From contig CABXSO010000010.1 in NCBI GenBank assembly GCA_902514945.1, positions 1 through 32,443 on the forward strand: 32,443 nucleotides of DNA. Direction: 5' to 3'. The stretch is from an uncultured Pelagibacteraceae bacterium. Lineage in GTDB: Bacteria > Pseudomonadota > Alphaproteobacteria > Pelagibacterales > Pelagibacteraceae. Position 1 is the stretch's first letter; each line of letters opens with the position of its first letter. The notes under the pieces were generated by a model that worked only from the letters and a program-made list of their open reading frames with translations, searched no databases and was not told the DNA's origin. A program made the position numbers and the translations under genes. Shown here in pieces: positions 22,207-31,428 of the stretch.

Positions 22207-22675
22207 TAATTGTTTTAATTTTTTCCTTAAGTTCTTTGTAGACATTAAATTTAAAGTCTACCACTACTTCTGTCAAGGTTTCTAGATCAATCCACTTCCA
22301 CTCTAAAAACTCAGGTTTTCTTGTTTGAATATCTATTTCTTTATCTTCGCCAGTGAATTTCATTATAAACCATTTCTGTTTTTGTCCTTTATACTTGCCT
22401 TTCCATATAATTCCCAACAAATGATCAGGAAGCTCATATGTAATAAAGCCATCCAATTCTTTTATAAGTTCTACTTTTGTTATACTAGTTTCCTCCTCTA
22501 ATTCTCTATAAGCGGCCGAAAGATAATCTTCACCTTCGTCAATACCTCCTTGTGGCATTTGCCAGAATTTTTTTGGATTATCTATTCTTCTTGCAACAAA
22601 AATCTTATTTTTTTTGTTTAAGACAACTATACCTACACCATTTCGCAATGGTAAATTTCTGTATATATCTTTCAT
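22199..22675 (-). CDS. rppH: RNA pyrophosphohydrolase RppH (Nudix)
   Basis: YRNLPLRNGVGIVVLN; Nudix box GGIDEGEDYLSAAYRELEEETS. Confidence 0.93.
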
Positions 22676-23818
22676 TTAGCCTTTTAAAAGTTTTAAAGCG
22701 TAATTTAATTGATTATCAGTTTCAGTCTTAATTCTAAATTCATCTGAATCCTCATTAATTTCAATATCTGGACTTACTCCAACTTCTGAAATAGATTTAC
22801 CTGACGGCAAGTAATATTTTGCAACTGTCAGTCTTATAGCTCCTTTATTTTTAAGTGGTATTATTGACTGCACTGAACCTTTTCCATAACTATTTTCCCC
22901 AATTATTATTGCCCTTTTATGATCTTTAAGAGCACCAGCAACTATCTCTGAAGCTGATGCAGATCCATAATTTATTAAAACGAGTAAGGTTTTGCCGTCA
23001 ATTAAATCTCCTTTTCTTGCAAACCACTTTCTGTTTTCAGAGGCCTTTCTTCCTTTAGTCGAAACTATTTCTCCGTTATTTAAAAAAAAATCTGAAACCT
23101 TAATCGCTTGAGATAATAAGCCACCAGGGTTATTTCTTAGATCAAGTATATACGAGCTTACATTCTGATTGTCCTCAAATTTTTTAATTTGATCACTTAT
23201 TTGTTCACTACTATTTTCATTGAAAGAGGTTAATCTAATATATCCAACATCTCTTTTGAGTAATTCAGCTCTAACAGATTTGATTTCGATAATTTCTCTA
23301 ACAATATTAAATTTAAGTGCTTTCTTTTGACCGATTCTCCTAATTGTTAAATTTATGGAAGAACCAACAGGCCCTCTCATCAAATCCACAGCTTCACTGA
23401 GAGATTTACCTTGAACTTGTGTGTCGTCTATTTTTATAATGAAATCTCCAGCTTTAATTCCTGCTTTTGATGCGGGTGTATCGTCAATAGGCGAAATAAC
23501 TTTAACAACCCCAGACTCCATACCTACCTCTATTCCTAAGCCTCCAAATTCACCACTTGTTTCAGTCTGCATCTCATTAAAAATTTCTGGGGACATATAT
23601 GCCGAATAAGGATCAAGCGATTGCAACAAACCATTAATTGCTGAGTCTATACCATCAGACTGATTTATTTCATCTACATACTCTTTATTGATTTTTTCTA
23701 ATACTTCTCCAAACAAATCTATTTTTTGGTAAATATTATTTTCAGCAGAGTTGGCAACGCTTAAGGTTAAAAATTTAAAAATAATTAAAGCGCTTAAAGT
23801 AAAAAAATTTTTTTTCAT
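22676..23818 (-). CDS. ctpA: C-terminal processing protease, S41 family (start corrected to MKKNFF)
   Basis: PDZ plus S41 motifs (GYIRLTSFNENSSEQI; NYGSASASEIVAGALKDHKRAIIIGENSYGKGSVQ). ATG at 23818 gives a short overlap with rsfS. Confidence 0.95.
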   Translation of the reverse strand: MKKNFFTLSALIIFKFLTLSVANSAENNIYQKIDLFGEVLEKINKEYVDEINQSDGIDSAINGLLQSLDPYSAYMSPEIFNEMQTETSGEFGGLGIEVGMESGVVKVISPIDDTPASKAGIKAGDFIIKIDDTQVQGKSLSEAVDLMRGPVGSSINLTIRRIGQKKALKFNIVREIIEIKSVRAELLKRDVGYIRLTSFNENSSEQISDQIKKFEDNQNVSSYILDLRNNPGGLLSQAIKVSDFFLNNGEIVSTKGRKASENRKWFARKGDLIDGKTLLVLINYGSASASEIVAGALKDHKRAIIIGENSYGKGSVQSIIPLKNKGAIRLTVAKYYLPSGKSISEVGVSPDIEINEDSDEFRIKTETDNQLNYALKLLKG

Positions 23819-24165
23819 ATTATTAATTTTTCTTTTGGTATAAATTCGGACCACATTTTTTCCAATTCATAAAATTTCCTTTTTTCAGGGTGAAAAATAT
23901 GAACTATAAGATCTATTCCATCTACAAGTTTCCACTCAGTACTCTCTTTTCCCTCAATTTTTGACTCTTTCATTCCATAATCTATAAATTTTTTTAAAAC
24001 TTGTTCTGAGAGTGACTGAATATGTCTAGAGGAGGTACCACTAGCAATTATCATATAATCTGCCATAGAGCTTTTGTCTTTAAGATCGATACTGACAATG
24101 TCTAGGGCTTTATTTAAATCTAAAGTTTTAATTATGACTTTTTTTAAATCTAAAGTTTTATCCAT
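23815..24165 (-). CDS. rsfS: Ribosomal silencing factor RsfS (start likely ATG at 24165)
   Basis: DLKDKSSMADYMIIASGTSSRHIQSLSEQV...EGKESTEWKLVDGIDLIVHIFHPEKRKFYELEKMW. Confidence 0.93.
   Translation of the reverse strand: MDKTLDLKKVIIKTLDLNKALDIVSIDLKDKSSMADYMIIASGTSSRHIQSLSEQVLKKFIDYGMKESKIEGKESTEWKLVDGIDLIVHIFHPEKRKFYELEKMWSEFIPKEKLII
24113..24160. repeat. Two copies of an 18-bp exact direct repeat (30-bp period) in the rsfS 5' end
   Basis: tttaaatctaaagtttta at 24113-24130 and 24143-24160; encodes KTLDLKK / KTLDLNK. Confidence 0.9.
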
Positions 24166-24182
24166 TAGTTGTATAAAGCATA

Positions 24183-24725
24183 TCAAATTTTCCTTAATTG
24201 AGAAGAAGAAATATTGACCTTTTCAAATTCTATAAATTTCAAATTTTCTTTATTTAATCTTTTATATGATGTTGAATTTAAAGATTTTTTTTTATAACCA
24301 TGTCTGTCGAAAACTATTATTCTACATTTTTGTGAAATTGATTTCCATTTATACCATTTATGAAATTTTATTAAATTATCAGCTCCCATTATAAAATAAA
24401 TTTTATTTTTTTTATTCTTTAAAATATGATTTACTAAATCAAAGGTTTTATTTGAGTTAATAATATCTTCGTAAAATTTTACTTTAATGAATTTATTAGA
24501 GCCTATAACTTTTTTACAATATTTAATTCTATTATCTAAACCTGTGTATGTTTTTTTTTTAAAAGGATTTTTTTTTGTTATTGCCCAAATAACATTACGT
24601 AAATCAAATCTTTTAATGGCCTCTTTAGAGATTGTAAGATGACCTTTGTGTGCAGGATCAAAAGATCCACCCAGAATTCCAACTTTGTTTTTTTTTTTAA
24701 TCAATTTAATTCCTGATTTTACCAT
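24183..24725 (-). CDS. nadD: Nicotinate-nucleotide adenylyltransferase
   Basis: VGILGGSFDPAHKGHLTISKEA; FIMGADNLIKFHKWYKWKSI; C-terminal ISSSQLRK. Confidence 0.93.
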   Translation of the reverse strand: MVKSGIKLIKKKNKVGILGGSFDPAHKGHLTISKEAIKRFDLRNVIWAITKKNPFKKKTYTGLDNRIKYCKKVIGSNKFIKVKFYEDIINSNKTFDLVNHILKNKKNKIYFIMGADNLIKFHKWYKWKSISQKCRIIVFDRHGYKKKSLNSTSYKRLNKENLKFIEFEKVNISSSQLRKI

Positions 24726-25956
24726 TACTTGTTACTTGATATTTGTAGGAAATTAATTGTCTTAGTCCCACAGGTCCCCTTGGAGGAAGAACATTTGTTG
24801 AAATTCCGACCTCACCACCAAATCCAAATTCTCCGCCATCTGCAAATTGTGTAGATGTGTTATGCATTGCTATTGAACTTTTAACTTCTCTTAAAAACTT
24901 TTTTGCAGATTTTTTGTTTTTAGTAATGATACAATCAGTGTGCATGGTTCCGTATTTGTTAATATGAGAAATAGCCTCTTGTAAGTTTTTGACCGATTTC
25001 GCAGAAACAGTAGGGGATAAATATTCTTTTGACCAATCTTTGATTGATGCTTTTTTGATTTTACCTTTATAAATCTTTCTTATTTTATTATCTCCGATTA
25101 TCTCACAACCTTTTTCCTCTAATTTTTTTAATATACTAATTCCAAACTTTTTGATTATATATTCATGAAGCAAAATTGTTTCGGTTGCTCCACAAATTGC
25201 TGTATTTCTTAATTTAGCATTTATTATTAATTTACAAGCAATATTGGGGTCAGCATCTTTGTCAACATACGAATGACAAACCCCTTCTAAGTGACCAATA
25301 GTTGGAATTTTGGAAATGTTTTGTACTTTCTCAACTAAATTCTTTCCTCCTCTTGGAATAATTACGTCAATAAAGTTACTCATTTTAGTTAGTAAAAAAT
25401 CAACTACTTTTCTATCTTTTATATCAATGAATTGAATAAAATTTTGATCAACCTTATTAATCTTTAGTGCTTTTCTAAATAAATTTGATAAAATTTTATT
25501 AGAATGAAATGCTTCAGTACCACCTTTTAAAATAACCGGATTTCCAGATTTAAAACATAATGATGCAACATCTGAAGTTACGTTTGGTCTACTTTCATAA
25601 ATAATTCCTATAACTCCTATCGGAATTGAAATTTTTGTAAATACAAGTCCATTAGGTCTTTTCCATTTTTCAATAACGTTATTAGTTGGGTCCTTTAATT
25701 TAATTATTTCTTTAATTGAATTTATAATGCTAGAAAATTTTTTTTCATTTAAAATTAGTCGATTTATTAAGTTATCTCTTAGTTTTTTCTTAATAGCTTG
25801 ATTTATATCTTTTTTGTTTTCTTTAAGAATTAAATTTTTATTTTTCCCAATTAATTTAACATAGTCATTTAAAACTTTATTTTTTTTATTGGTGTTTATT
25901 TTTTGATCAAATGCTAACCTTGATTTTTTTCCAATATTAATTAATATTCCCCTCAT
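24706..25956 (-). CDS. proA: Gamma-glutamyl phosphate reductase
   Basis: IPIGVIGIIYESRPNVTSDVASLCFKSGN; NTSTQFADGGEFGFGGEVGISTN. Confidence 0.97.
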   Translation of the reverse strand: MRGILINIGKKSRLAFDQKINTNKKNKVLNDYVKLIGKNKNLILKENKKDINQAIKKKLRDNLINRLILNEKKFSSIINSIKEIIKLKDPTNNVIEKWKRPNGLVFTKISIPIGVIGIIYESRPNVTSDVASLCFKSGNPVILKGGTEAFHSNKILSNLFRKALKINKVDQNFIQFIDIKDRKVVDFLLTKMSNFIDVIIPRGGKNLVEKVQNISKIPTIGHLEGVCHSYVDKDADPNIACKLIINAKLRNTAICGATETILLHEYIIKKFGISILKKLEEKGCEIIGDNKIRKIYKGKIKKASIKDWSKEYLSPTVSAKSVKNLQEAISHINKYGTMHTDCIITKNKKSAKKFLREVKSSIAMHNTSTQFADGGEFGFGGEVGISTNVLPPRGPVGLRQLISYKYQVTSNGKIRN

Positions 25957-27062
25957 TATATCTCTACCATATCATCTTTGTGAACTACCTCAGATTTTGA
26001 AACATATCCTAAAATTTTTTGTATTTCATTTGAATGACAACCCATAATCAGATTTATTTCTTTAGATGAAAAAGAACTCAGTCCACGAGCAAACTCTTTT
26101 TTTTTGTTGTCCAAAATTCTAATGTGATCTCCTTTATTAAATCTTCCAAATACTTTTGTAATTCCAGCCGCTAATAAACTTTTTCCCTTATTAAGAGCTC
26201 TTTTTGCTCCGTCGTCTATTACAAGCTCACCTTTAGGAGAAATTGAGCTGATTATCCACTTTTTTCTTGCATGCATTTTAGATATTTTTGAAATAAACCA
26301 TGTGCAGTTATTTTTATTCTGAATTCGATCTATAGGATTAAAACTTAATCCATTTGCTATCACCATATTGCAACCTGCTAAATTACAAATTTTAGCAGCC
26401 TCAATTTTTGTATTCATGCCACCACTACCTAATTCTGTCATACCTTTAATACTTATATTTTTAATATCTTTGTCTAAATTACTGATACTCTTAATCAACT
26501 CAGCATCTTTGAATTTTTTTGGATTTTTTGTATATAAGCCATCTACATCAGATAGTAATATTAAAGTGTCTGCATTTGAAATTTGAGCAACTCTGGATGC
26601 GAGCCTATCATTATCTCCATACTTAATTTCAGTTGTAGCGATAGTATCATTTTCATTAACAATAGGAATGAAATCAAGTTCAAATAAGTTTTCAAAAGTT
26701 CTTTTTGCATTGATCGATCTTCTTCTCTCTTCAGTATCATCAAGGGTAAGTAAAATTTGGGAAATATTTAACTTATATTTTGAAAATGTTTCTAAGAATA
26801 AGTTCATCAATTCAATTTGTCCTATAGATGCGATTGCTTGGCTTTTATCAAGTTTAAGATTTTTTTTACTATAATTCATTTTTTTACATCCTAGGGCTAT
26901 CGCACCTGAAGAAACAATTATAACTTTTTGATTATTTGATCTTAATTTTTTAACATCTTTTGCAAAGCTGGAAAGCCATTTTTTCCTGATTTTCTTATCT
27001 TGATCAACTAAAAGTGAAGATCCAATTTTGATGACTATTTTTTTTGAGTTTTTAAGAAACAT
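25956..27062 (-). CDS. proB: Glutamate 5-kinase (with C-terminal PUA domain)
   Basis: VIKIGSSLLV; VSSGAIALG; PIVNENDTIATTEIKYGDNDRLASRVAQI; GMNTKIEAAKI. Confidence 0.97.
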   Translation of the reverse strand: MFLKNSKKIVIKIGSSLLVDQDKKIRKKWLSSFAKDVKKLRSNNQKVIIVSSGAIALGCKKMNYSKKNLKLDKSQAIASIGQIELMNLFLETFSKYKLNISQILLTLDDTEERRRSINAKRTFENLFELDFIPIVNENDTIATTEIKYGDNDRLASRVAQISNADTLILLSDVDGLYTKNPKKFKDAELIKSISNLDKDIKNISIKGMTELGSGGMNTKIEAAKICNLAGCNMVIANGLSFNPIDRIQNKNNCTWFISKISKMHARKKWIISSISPKGELVIDDGAKRALNKGKSLLAAGITKVFGRFNKGDHIRILDNKKKEFARGLSSFSSKEINLIMGCHSNEIQKILGYVSKSEVVHKDDMVEI

Positions 27063-28035
27063 AATTCAATAATTTTGATTTGATCTTTGATAATGAGGTT
27101 TTATTCAGGGTGGATATAGCAACGATTTCTGATTTAGTATTCTTTTTAAAATCTTTAATAATGTGATTGACCTCTTTTTCATCAATAAGATCTATTTTGT
27201 TTAACACTACTAATTCTTTTTTTTTAACGAGTTTGCTACTATATTTTTTAAGCTCATTCTTTACTTGTTTATAGTTTTTTTTTAAATCCTCACTTGTGAT
27301 ATCGATTAAATGTAAAAGAGATTTACATCTCTCAATGTGTTTCAAAAACTGAATTCCTAGACCTGTGCCCTTATGAGCCCCTTCAACTAAACCAGGAATA
27401 TCTGCTATCGTAATTTCTTTATCATCATAACTCGCTACACCCAAATTTGGATTTAAAGTAGTGAATTGATAATTTGCAATTTTAGGATTTGCATTAGTGA
27501 CCGATGCTAATAAACTTGATTTTCCCGCATTAGGCAATCCTATAATTCCAATATCAGCTATGGTTTTTAACTGAAGCCAAATCGTAAACTCTTCTCCTTG
27601 AGTACCTTTTGTAAATTTTCTTGGAGCGCGATTGGTAGAACTTTTGAATCTTGTATTGCCTAATCCACCTTTGCCACCAGCTGCAGCAGTAAATTTCTCA
27701 CTAATTTTTGTAAAATCATAAATTAATGTTTTATTATCCTCTTCAAAAACTTGAGTTCCTAGAGGAACCTTTAAGATCAAATCCTCACCGCTCTTGCCTG
27801 TTCGATTTTGTCCTGAACCGTTTTCACCCCTTTTTGCTTTGTGATGTTGTTGATATCTAAAATCAATCAATGTATTTAAGTTCTGCTCAGACTTTAAAAT
27901 CACTGAACCTCCTTTTCCACCATCACCACCATCTGGGCCACCAAATTCTATAAATTTTTCCCTTCTGAAACTAGGAGAACCATCTCCACCATTTCCAGCT
28001 TTAACATATATTTTTACTTGATCTAAGAATTTCAT
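27052..28035 (-). CDS. obgE: Obg family GTPase
   Basis: MKFLDQVKIYVKAGNGGDGSPSFRREKFIEFGGPDGGDGGKGG; GLPNAGKSSLLASVTNA; DIPGLVEGAHKGTGLG. Confidence 0.98.
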   Translation of the reverse strand: MKFLDQVKIYVKAGNGGDGSPSFRREKFIEFGGPDGGDGGKGGSVILKSEQNLNTLIDFRYQQHHKAKRGENGSGQNRTGKSGEDLILKVPLGTQVFEEDNKTLIYDFTKISEKFTAAAGGKGGLGNTRFKSSTNRAPRKFTKGTQGEEFTIWLQLKTIADIGIIGLPNAGKSSLLASVTNANPKIANYQFTTLNPNLGVASYDDKEITIADIPGLVEGAHKGTGLGIQFLKHIERCKSLLHLIDITSEDLKKNYKQVKNELKKYSSKLVKKKELVVLNKIDLIDEKEVNHIIKDFKKNTKSEIVAISTLNKTSLSKIKSKLLNYVS

Positions 28036-28062
28036 AATACAACAATAGTTTAAGTTGTACTA

Positions 28063-28317
28063 TTAATTGGGTTTTACTGAAACAAAAGTTCTATCTGATT
28101 TTGTTTTTTTGAAGACTACTTTACCTTTAATAACTGAAAAAATTGAATGATCTTTGCCCATCCCCACATTTTCTCCAGGAAATATTTTTGTACCCCTCTG
28201 TCTTACAATAATGTTTCCAGGTATAACAGATTGTCCACCATATTTTTTGACACCAAGTCTTCGTCCAGCACTATCACGTCCATTTCTAGATGATCCCCCT
28301 GCTTTTTTTGTTGCCAT
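28063..28317 (-). CDS. rpmA: 50S ribosomal protein L27
   Basis: [48 protein letters not shown]. Confidence 0.99.
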   Translation of the reverse strand: MATKKAGGSSRNGRDSAGRRLGVKKYGGQSVIPGNIIVRQRGTKIFPGENVGMGKDHSIFSVIKGKVVFKKTKSDRTFVSVKPN

Positions 28318-28330
28318 AATTATTTCCTAG

Positions 28331-28729
28331 TTATTTACTAGCCTCTTTTTTTATTTCTGTCTTTTTTGATACCTTAGAAACCTTTTCAGCTTCTGAAAGA
28401 ATTTTACCATCTTTCGAAAAAATTTTATTTATTCTAATCATAGAATACTCCTGTCTATGTCCATTTTTTCTTCTTGAATTATGTCTTCTTCTTTTTTTAA
28501 AAATTAATACAGTTTTATTTTTACTATTTTTAATAAAGTCAGCTTCTACTTTTGCACCATTTACCATTGGGGCTCCAACTTCTATTTTGCTATCGTCTCC
28601 ATAAGCTAAAATTTCATTAAATTCTATTTTTGAATTAGCTTTAGAATCTGGTAATTTTTCTATTTTCAAAATCTCTCCAGACTTGACTTTATATTGTTTA
28701 CCACCTGTTTTTATTACTGCGAACGACAT
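28331..28729 (-). CDS. rplU: 50S ribosomal protein L21
   Basis: MSFAVIKTGGKQYKVKSGEILKIEKLP...KKRRRHNSRRKNGHRQEYSMIRI; next to rpmA. Confidence 0.98.
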   Translation of the reverse strand: MSFAVIKTGGKQYKVKSGEILKIEKLPDSKANSKIEFNEILAYGDDSKIEVGAPMVNGAKVEADFIKNSKNKTVLIFKKRRRHNSRRKNGHRQEYSMIRINKIFSKDGKILSEAEKVSKVSKKTEIKKEASK

Positions 28730-28755
28730 ATAAATACTCTAAATTTTGTTATGGC

Positions 28756-28783
28756 AATATAGTCTTAGCAAACTTATAGTCAA
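28756..28783 (-). promoter_or_regulatory. Predicted sigma70-like promoter for the rplU operon
   Basis: Minus strand TTGACT (28778-28783), 16-nt spacer, TATATT (28756-28761), 26 nt upstream of the rplU start codon. Confidence 0.7.
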
Positions 28784-28793
28784 GTTTTATAAA

Positions 28794-29525
28794 TCAAAAA
28801 TTATCCTTTAAATCTCTTAATTTTGAAAAACTTTCAACATCCTTAGCTTTAAGAAATATATTGCATTCTATTTCATCAGATAAAATGGAAGGAATAGTGG
28901 GTTCACCGCTTCTTATATTTTCCTTAATTTTTTCAATTTTAATCTTTAAATTTAAATTATCAGGATCATTTGACTCACAAAATTTAGAATTTTGCAATGT
29001 ATATTCATGACCACAATAGATCTGTGTATCTTTTGAAAGTTTTTTTATTTTTTTTAATGAATTGAACATCTGTTCATAGGTTCCCTCAAAAATTCTACCA
29101 CATCCTAAAGAAAACAATGTATCTCCAGTAAAAATTTTTTTTTCCTTAAAAAAATGAAAAGCGATATGCCCACTTGTATGACCTGGTGTGTGATAAATTT
29201 TTGCCTCAAAATTTTCACCTTTCCATTTTTGATTATCCTCAACAAGTATATCAATTTCTGGTATACGATTTTTATCTTCTTTAAACCCGACTATTTTACA
29301 ATTATAACGTTTTTTCAATTCCAAATTACCACCTACATGATCATAATGATGATGGGTATTAAGAATATATTTCAATTCAATATTATTTCTTTCTATATAC
29401 TTGATAATGGGAGCTGCTTCGCCAGGATCAACAATACATCCAATACTTTTAATATCATCGATTAGCAAGTAACTATAATTGTCTTGTAAACACTTAATTA
29501 TTTCAACTCTCATATTATTTTTCAA
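28794..29525 (-). CDS. gloB: Hydroxyacylglutathione hydrolase (glyoxalase II); start may be the ATG at 29513
   Basis: THHHYDHVGGN, HTPGHTSGHIAFHF, GDTLFSLGCGRIFEGT, YCGHEYTLQN. Confidence 0.95.
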   Translation of the reverse strand: MKNNMRVEIIKCLQDNYSYLLIDDIKSIGCIVDPGEAAPIIKYIERNNIELKYILNTHHHYDHVGGNLELKKRYNCKIVGFKEDKNRIPEIDILVEDNQKWKGENFEAKIYHTPGHTSGHIAFHFFKEKKIFTGDTLFSLGCGRIFEGTYEQMFNSLKKIKKLSKDTQIYCGHEYTLQNSKFCESNDPDNLNLKIKIEKIKENIRSGEPTIPSILSDEIECNIFLKAKDVESFSKLRDLKDNF

Positions 29526-29578
29526 TTAAGAATATACCTAATTCTGCAAATAAATTTTTATAAAATAAGTTATAATTA

Positions 29579-30112
29579 TTAATATTTGATATATTTTTTA
29601 TTAGTCAGAGCCAAAGATTTGAAGATTTTAAAGTCTATAACTTTTGAAAATTTGAAAAAATCTTTAATCGTACACATATGAATATTCGGAGTGTTATACC
29701 AATCATTTGGTAATGATTCTGTGACAGGCATAGTTCCTTTAATAAGCAAATTCAGTCTTACTTTCCAATGACCAAAATTTGGAATTGTTACAATAGCTTT
29801 CTTTCCAACTCTTAGTAGTTCTCGTATAACAATTTCAGGGTTAACAAAAGCTTGTAAAGTTTGACCCAAGACAACATAATCAAAAGAATCATTTGGAAAT
29901 TGTTTTAAATCAAATTCTGCATTTCCTTCAATTACAGTTAGTCCTTTTGATACACAAATTTGAACTTTGTCTTTTGAGATCTCAATCCCTCTGGCGTCGA
30001 TGTTCTTATTATTTTTTAATGACTCCATTAATGTTCCATCATCACAACCAACGTCTAAAACTCTTGCATTCTCCTCTATTATATCGACTATAATTTTATA
30101 TTCTGTTTTCAC
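29579..30112 (-). CDS. metW: MetW-like methyltransferase-fold protein
   Basis: VLDVGCDDGTLMESL; ARGIEISKDKV; TIPNFGHWKVRLNLLIKGTMPVTESLPNDWYNTPNIHMCTIKDF; abuts metX. Confidence 0.95.
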   Translation of the reverse strand: MKTEYKIIVDIIEENARVLDVGCDDGTLMESLKNNKNIDARGIEISKDKVQICVSKGLTVIEGNAEFDLKQFPNDSFDYVVLGQTLQAFVNPEIVIRELLRVGKKAIVTIPNFGHWKVRLNLLIKGTMPVTESLPNDWYNTPNIHMCTIKDFFKFSKVIDFKIFKSLALTNKKYIKY

Positions 30113-31233
30113 TATTTTCTCTCTAAATAAGATTTATCTAAAAAATTTTTCAAAGTTTTCAAAAAATCTGGAACATCTAATAAAAAAGAATCATGCCCTT
30201 TGTCAGATTTTATTTCTACAAATCCAACATCAGCACCAATTGCATTGAGAGCAATAACTATGTCTTTATTTTCCTGAGTTGGATATAGCCAGTCTGAAGT
30301 GAAAGATATTATAAAGAACTTAGCCTTAGTTTTTTTAAATGCAGTAGACAAATTACCATCAAATTGTTTAACTAAATCAAAATAATCCATGGCTCTTGTG
30401 ATATAAAGATAACTATTTGCATCAAATCGATCTACAAATACTGATCCCTGATATCTTAAATAACTTTCTATCTGAAAATCTGCATCAAATCCAAATTTAA
30501 GAGCATCTCTTTCTTGAAGTTTTCTACCAAATTTTTCTTGTAAACCCTTTTTCGACAAGTAAGTAATATGGGCAGCCATTCTTGCTACTGACAATCCTTT
30601 ATCAGGAAGAGTATTATTAGATAAATATTTTCCTTCAGACCAGTTATGATCTGATGCTATCGCTTGTCTACCCAACTCATTGAAAGCAATATTTTGAGCA
30701 GAGTGACTAGAGGTACATGCGATTGGCACTACAGTTCTAGCTTTATCTGGGTAATTACTAATAAATTGTAAAACTTGCATACCCCCCATTGAACCACCAA
30801 CAATTGAAAAAAGTTTTTCGATTTTAAAATGATCTAATAAATTTATCTGTGCATTAACCATGTCATTAATCGTAATTACAGGAAAATCTGTGCCATAAAT
30901 TTTTTTTGTTTCAGGATTTTCGTGGCTTGGACCAAACGATCCCATACAACCACCTATAACATTTGCACAAATCACAAAATATTTGTTTGTATCAATTGAT
31001 TTGTTAGGACCTACTGCATAAGACCACCAACCATCTTTTTTTGTTATAGGATTAATACCAGTAACAAATTGATCACCAGTAAGAGCATGAAAAACTAAGA
31101 TTGCATTATCTTTGTTTTCATTGAGTGAACCATAAGTTTCGTATGCAAGCGGAAAATTGTTGATACTTTTACCACAATCAAGCTTTAATGGTTTTTTAAT
31201 AATAAGTGTTTTTATATTCTCTTTAATATTCAT
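30112..31233 (-). CDS. metX: Homoserine O-acetyltransferase
   Basis: AYETYGSLNENKDNAILVFHALTGDQFV; GGSMGGMQVLQF; SDWLYPTQ; KGHDSFLL. Confidence 0.97.
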   Translation of the reverse strand: MNIKENIKTLIIKKPLKLDCGKSINNFPLAYETYGSLNENKDNAILVFHALTGDQFVTGINPITKKDGWWSYAVGPNKSIDTNKYFVICANVIGGCMGSFGPSHENPETKKIYGTDFPVITINDMVNAQINLLDHFKIEKLFSIVGGSMGGMQVLQFISNYPDKARTVVPIACTSSHSAQNIAFNELGRQAIASDHNWSEGKYLSNNTLPDKGLSVARMAAHITYLSKKGLQEKFGRKLQERDALKFGFDADFQIESYLRYQGSVFVDRFDANSYLYITRAMDYFDLVKQFDGNLSTAFKKTKAKFFIISFTSDWLYPTQENKDIVIALNAIGADVGFVEIKSDKGHDSFLLDVPDFLKTLKNFLDKSYLERK

Positions 31234-31271
31234 ATATTTTAATGCTAATTAATGAATTGTGAGAAAAAAAA

Positions 31272-31321
31272 CTTTTTTAGCGGTTTTTTTAAAGCGCTCG
31301 CAATTCAGGTAAATCAGCGCA
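31272..31321 (-). ncRNA. SAM-II riboswitch in the metX leader
   Basis: Minus strand TGCGCTGATTTACCTGAATTGCGAGCGCTTTAAAAAAACCGCTAAAAAAG: P1 GCGCT/AGCGC, conserved GCTGATTTA, TTGC-AGCGC and GCTAAAAAAG blocks of the SAM-II (metA) fold; directly upstream of metX. Confidence 0.92.
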
Positions 31322-31326
31322 TAAAT

Positions 31327-31355
31327 TTTGTACTAGATGTTATTTAGTATGTCAA
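31327..31355 (-). promoter_or_regulatory. Predicted sigma70-like promoter of metXW
   Basis: Minus strand TTGACA (31350-31355), 17-nt spacer, TACAAA (31327-31332); implied transcription start falls about at the 5' edge of the SAM-II aptamer. Confidence 0.75.
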
Positions 31356-31428
31356 TTTTTTAAAATATTTGAACTAATACTATATGAAAAATTGTTATTT
31401 TATTTATAAAGAGGCTTAAATTTAAAAG

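Noticed and set aside
29893-30248. Plus-strand ORFs opposite metW/metX (29893-30093, 29967-30248) and at 29154-29465 opposite gloB
   Set aside because: Antisense to strongly conserved genes, no recognisable domain.
31234-31271. Tandem SAM-V aptamer between SAM-II and the metX start
   Set aside because: Tandem SAM-II/SAM-V arrangements are known in marine bacteria, but only about 38 nt remain here and no second conserved core is present.
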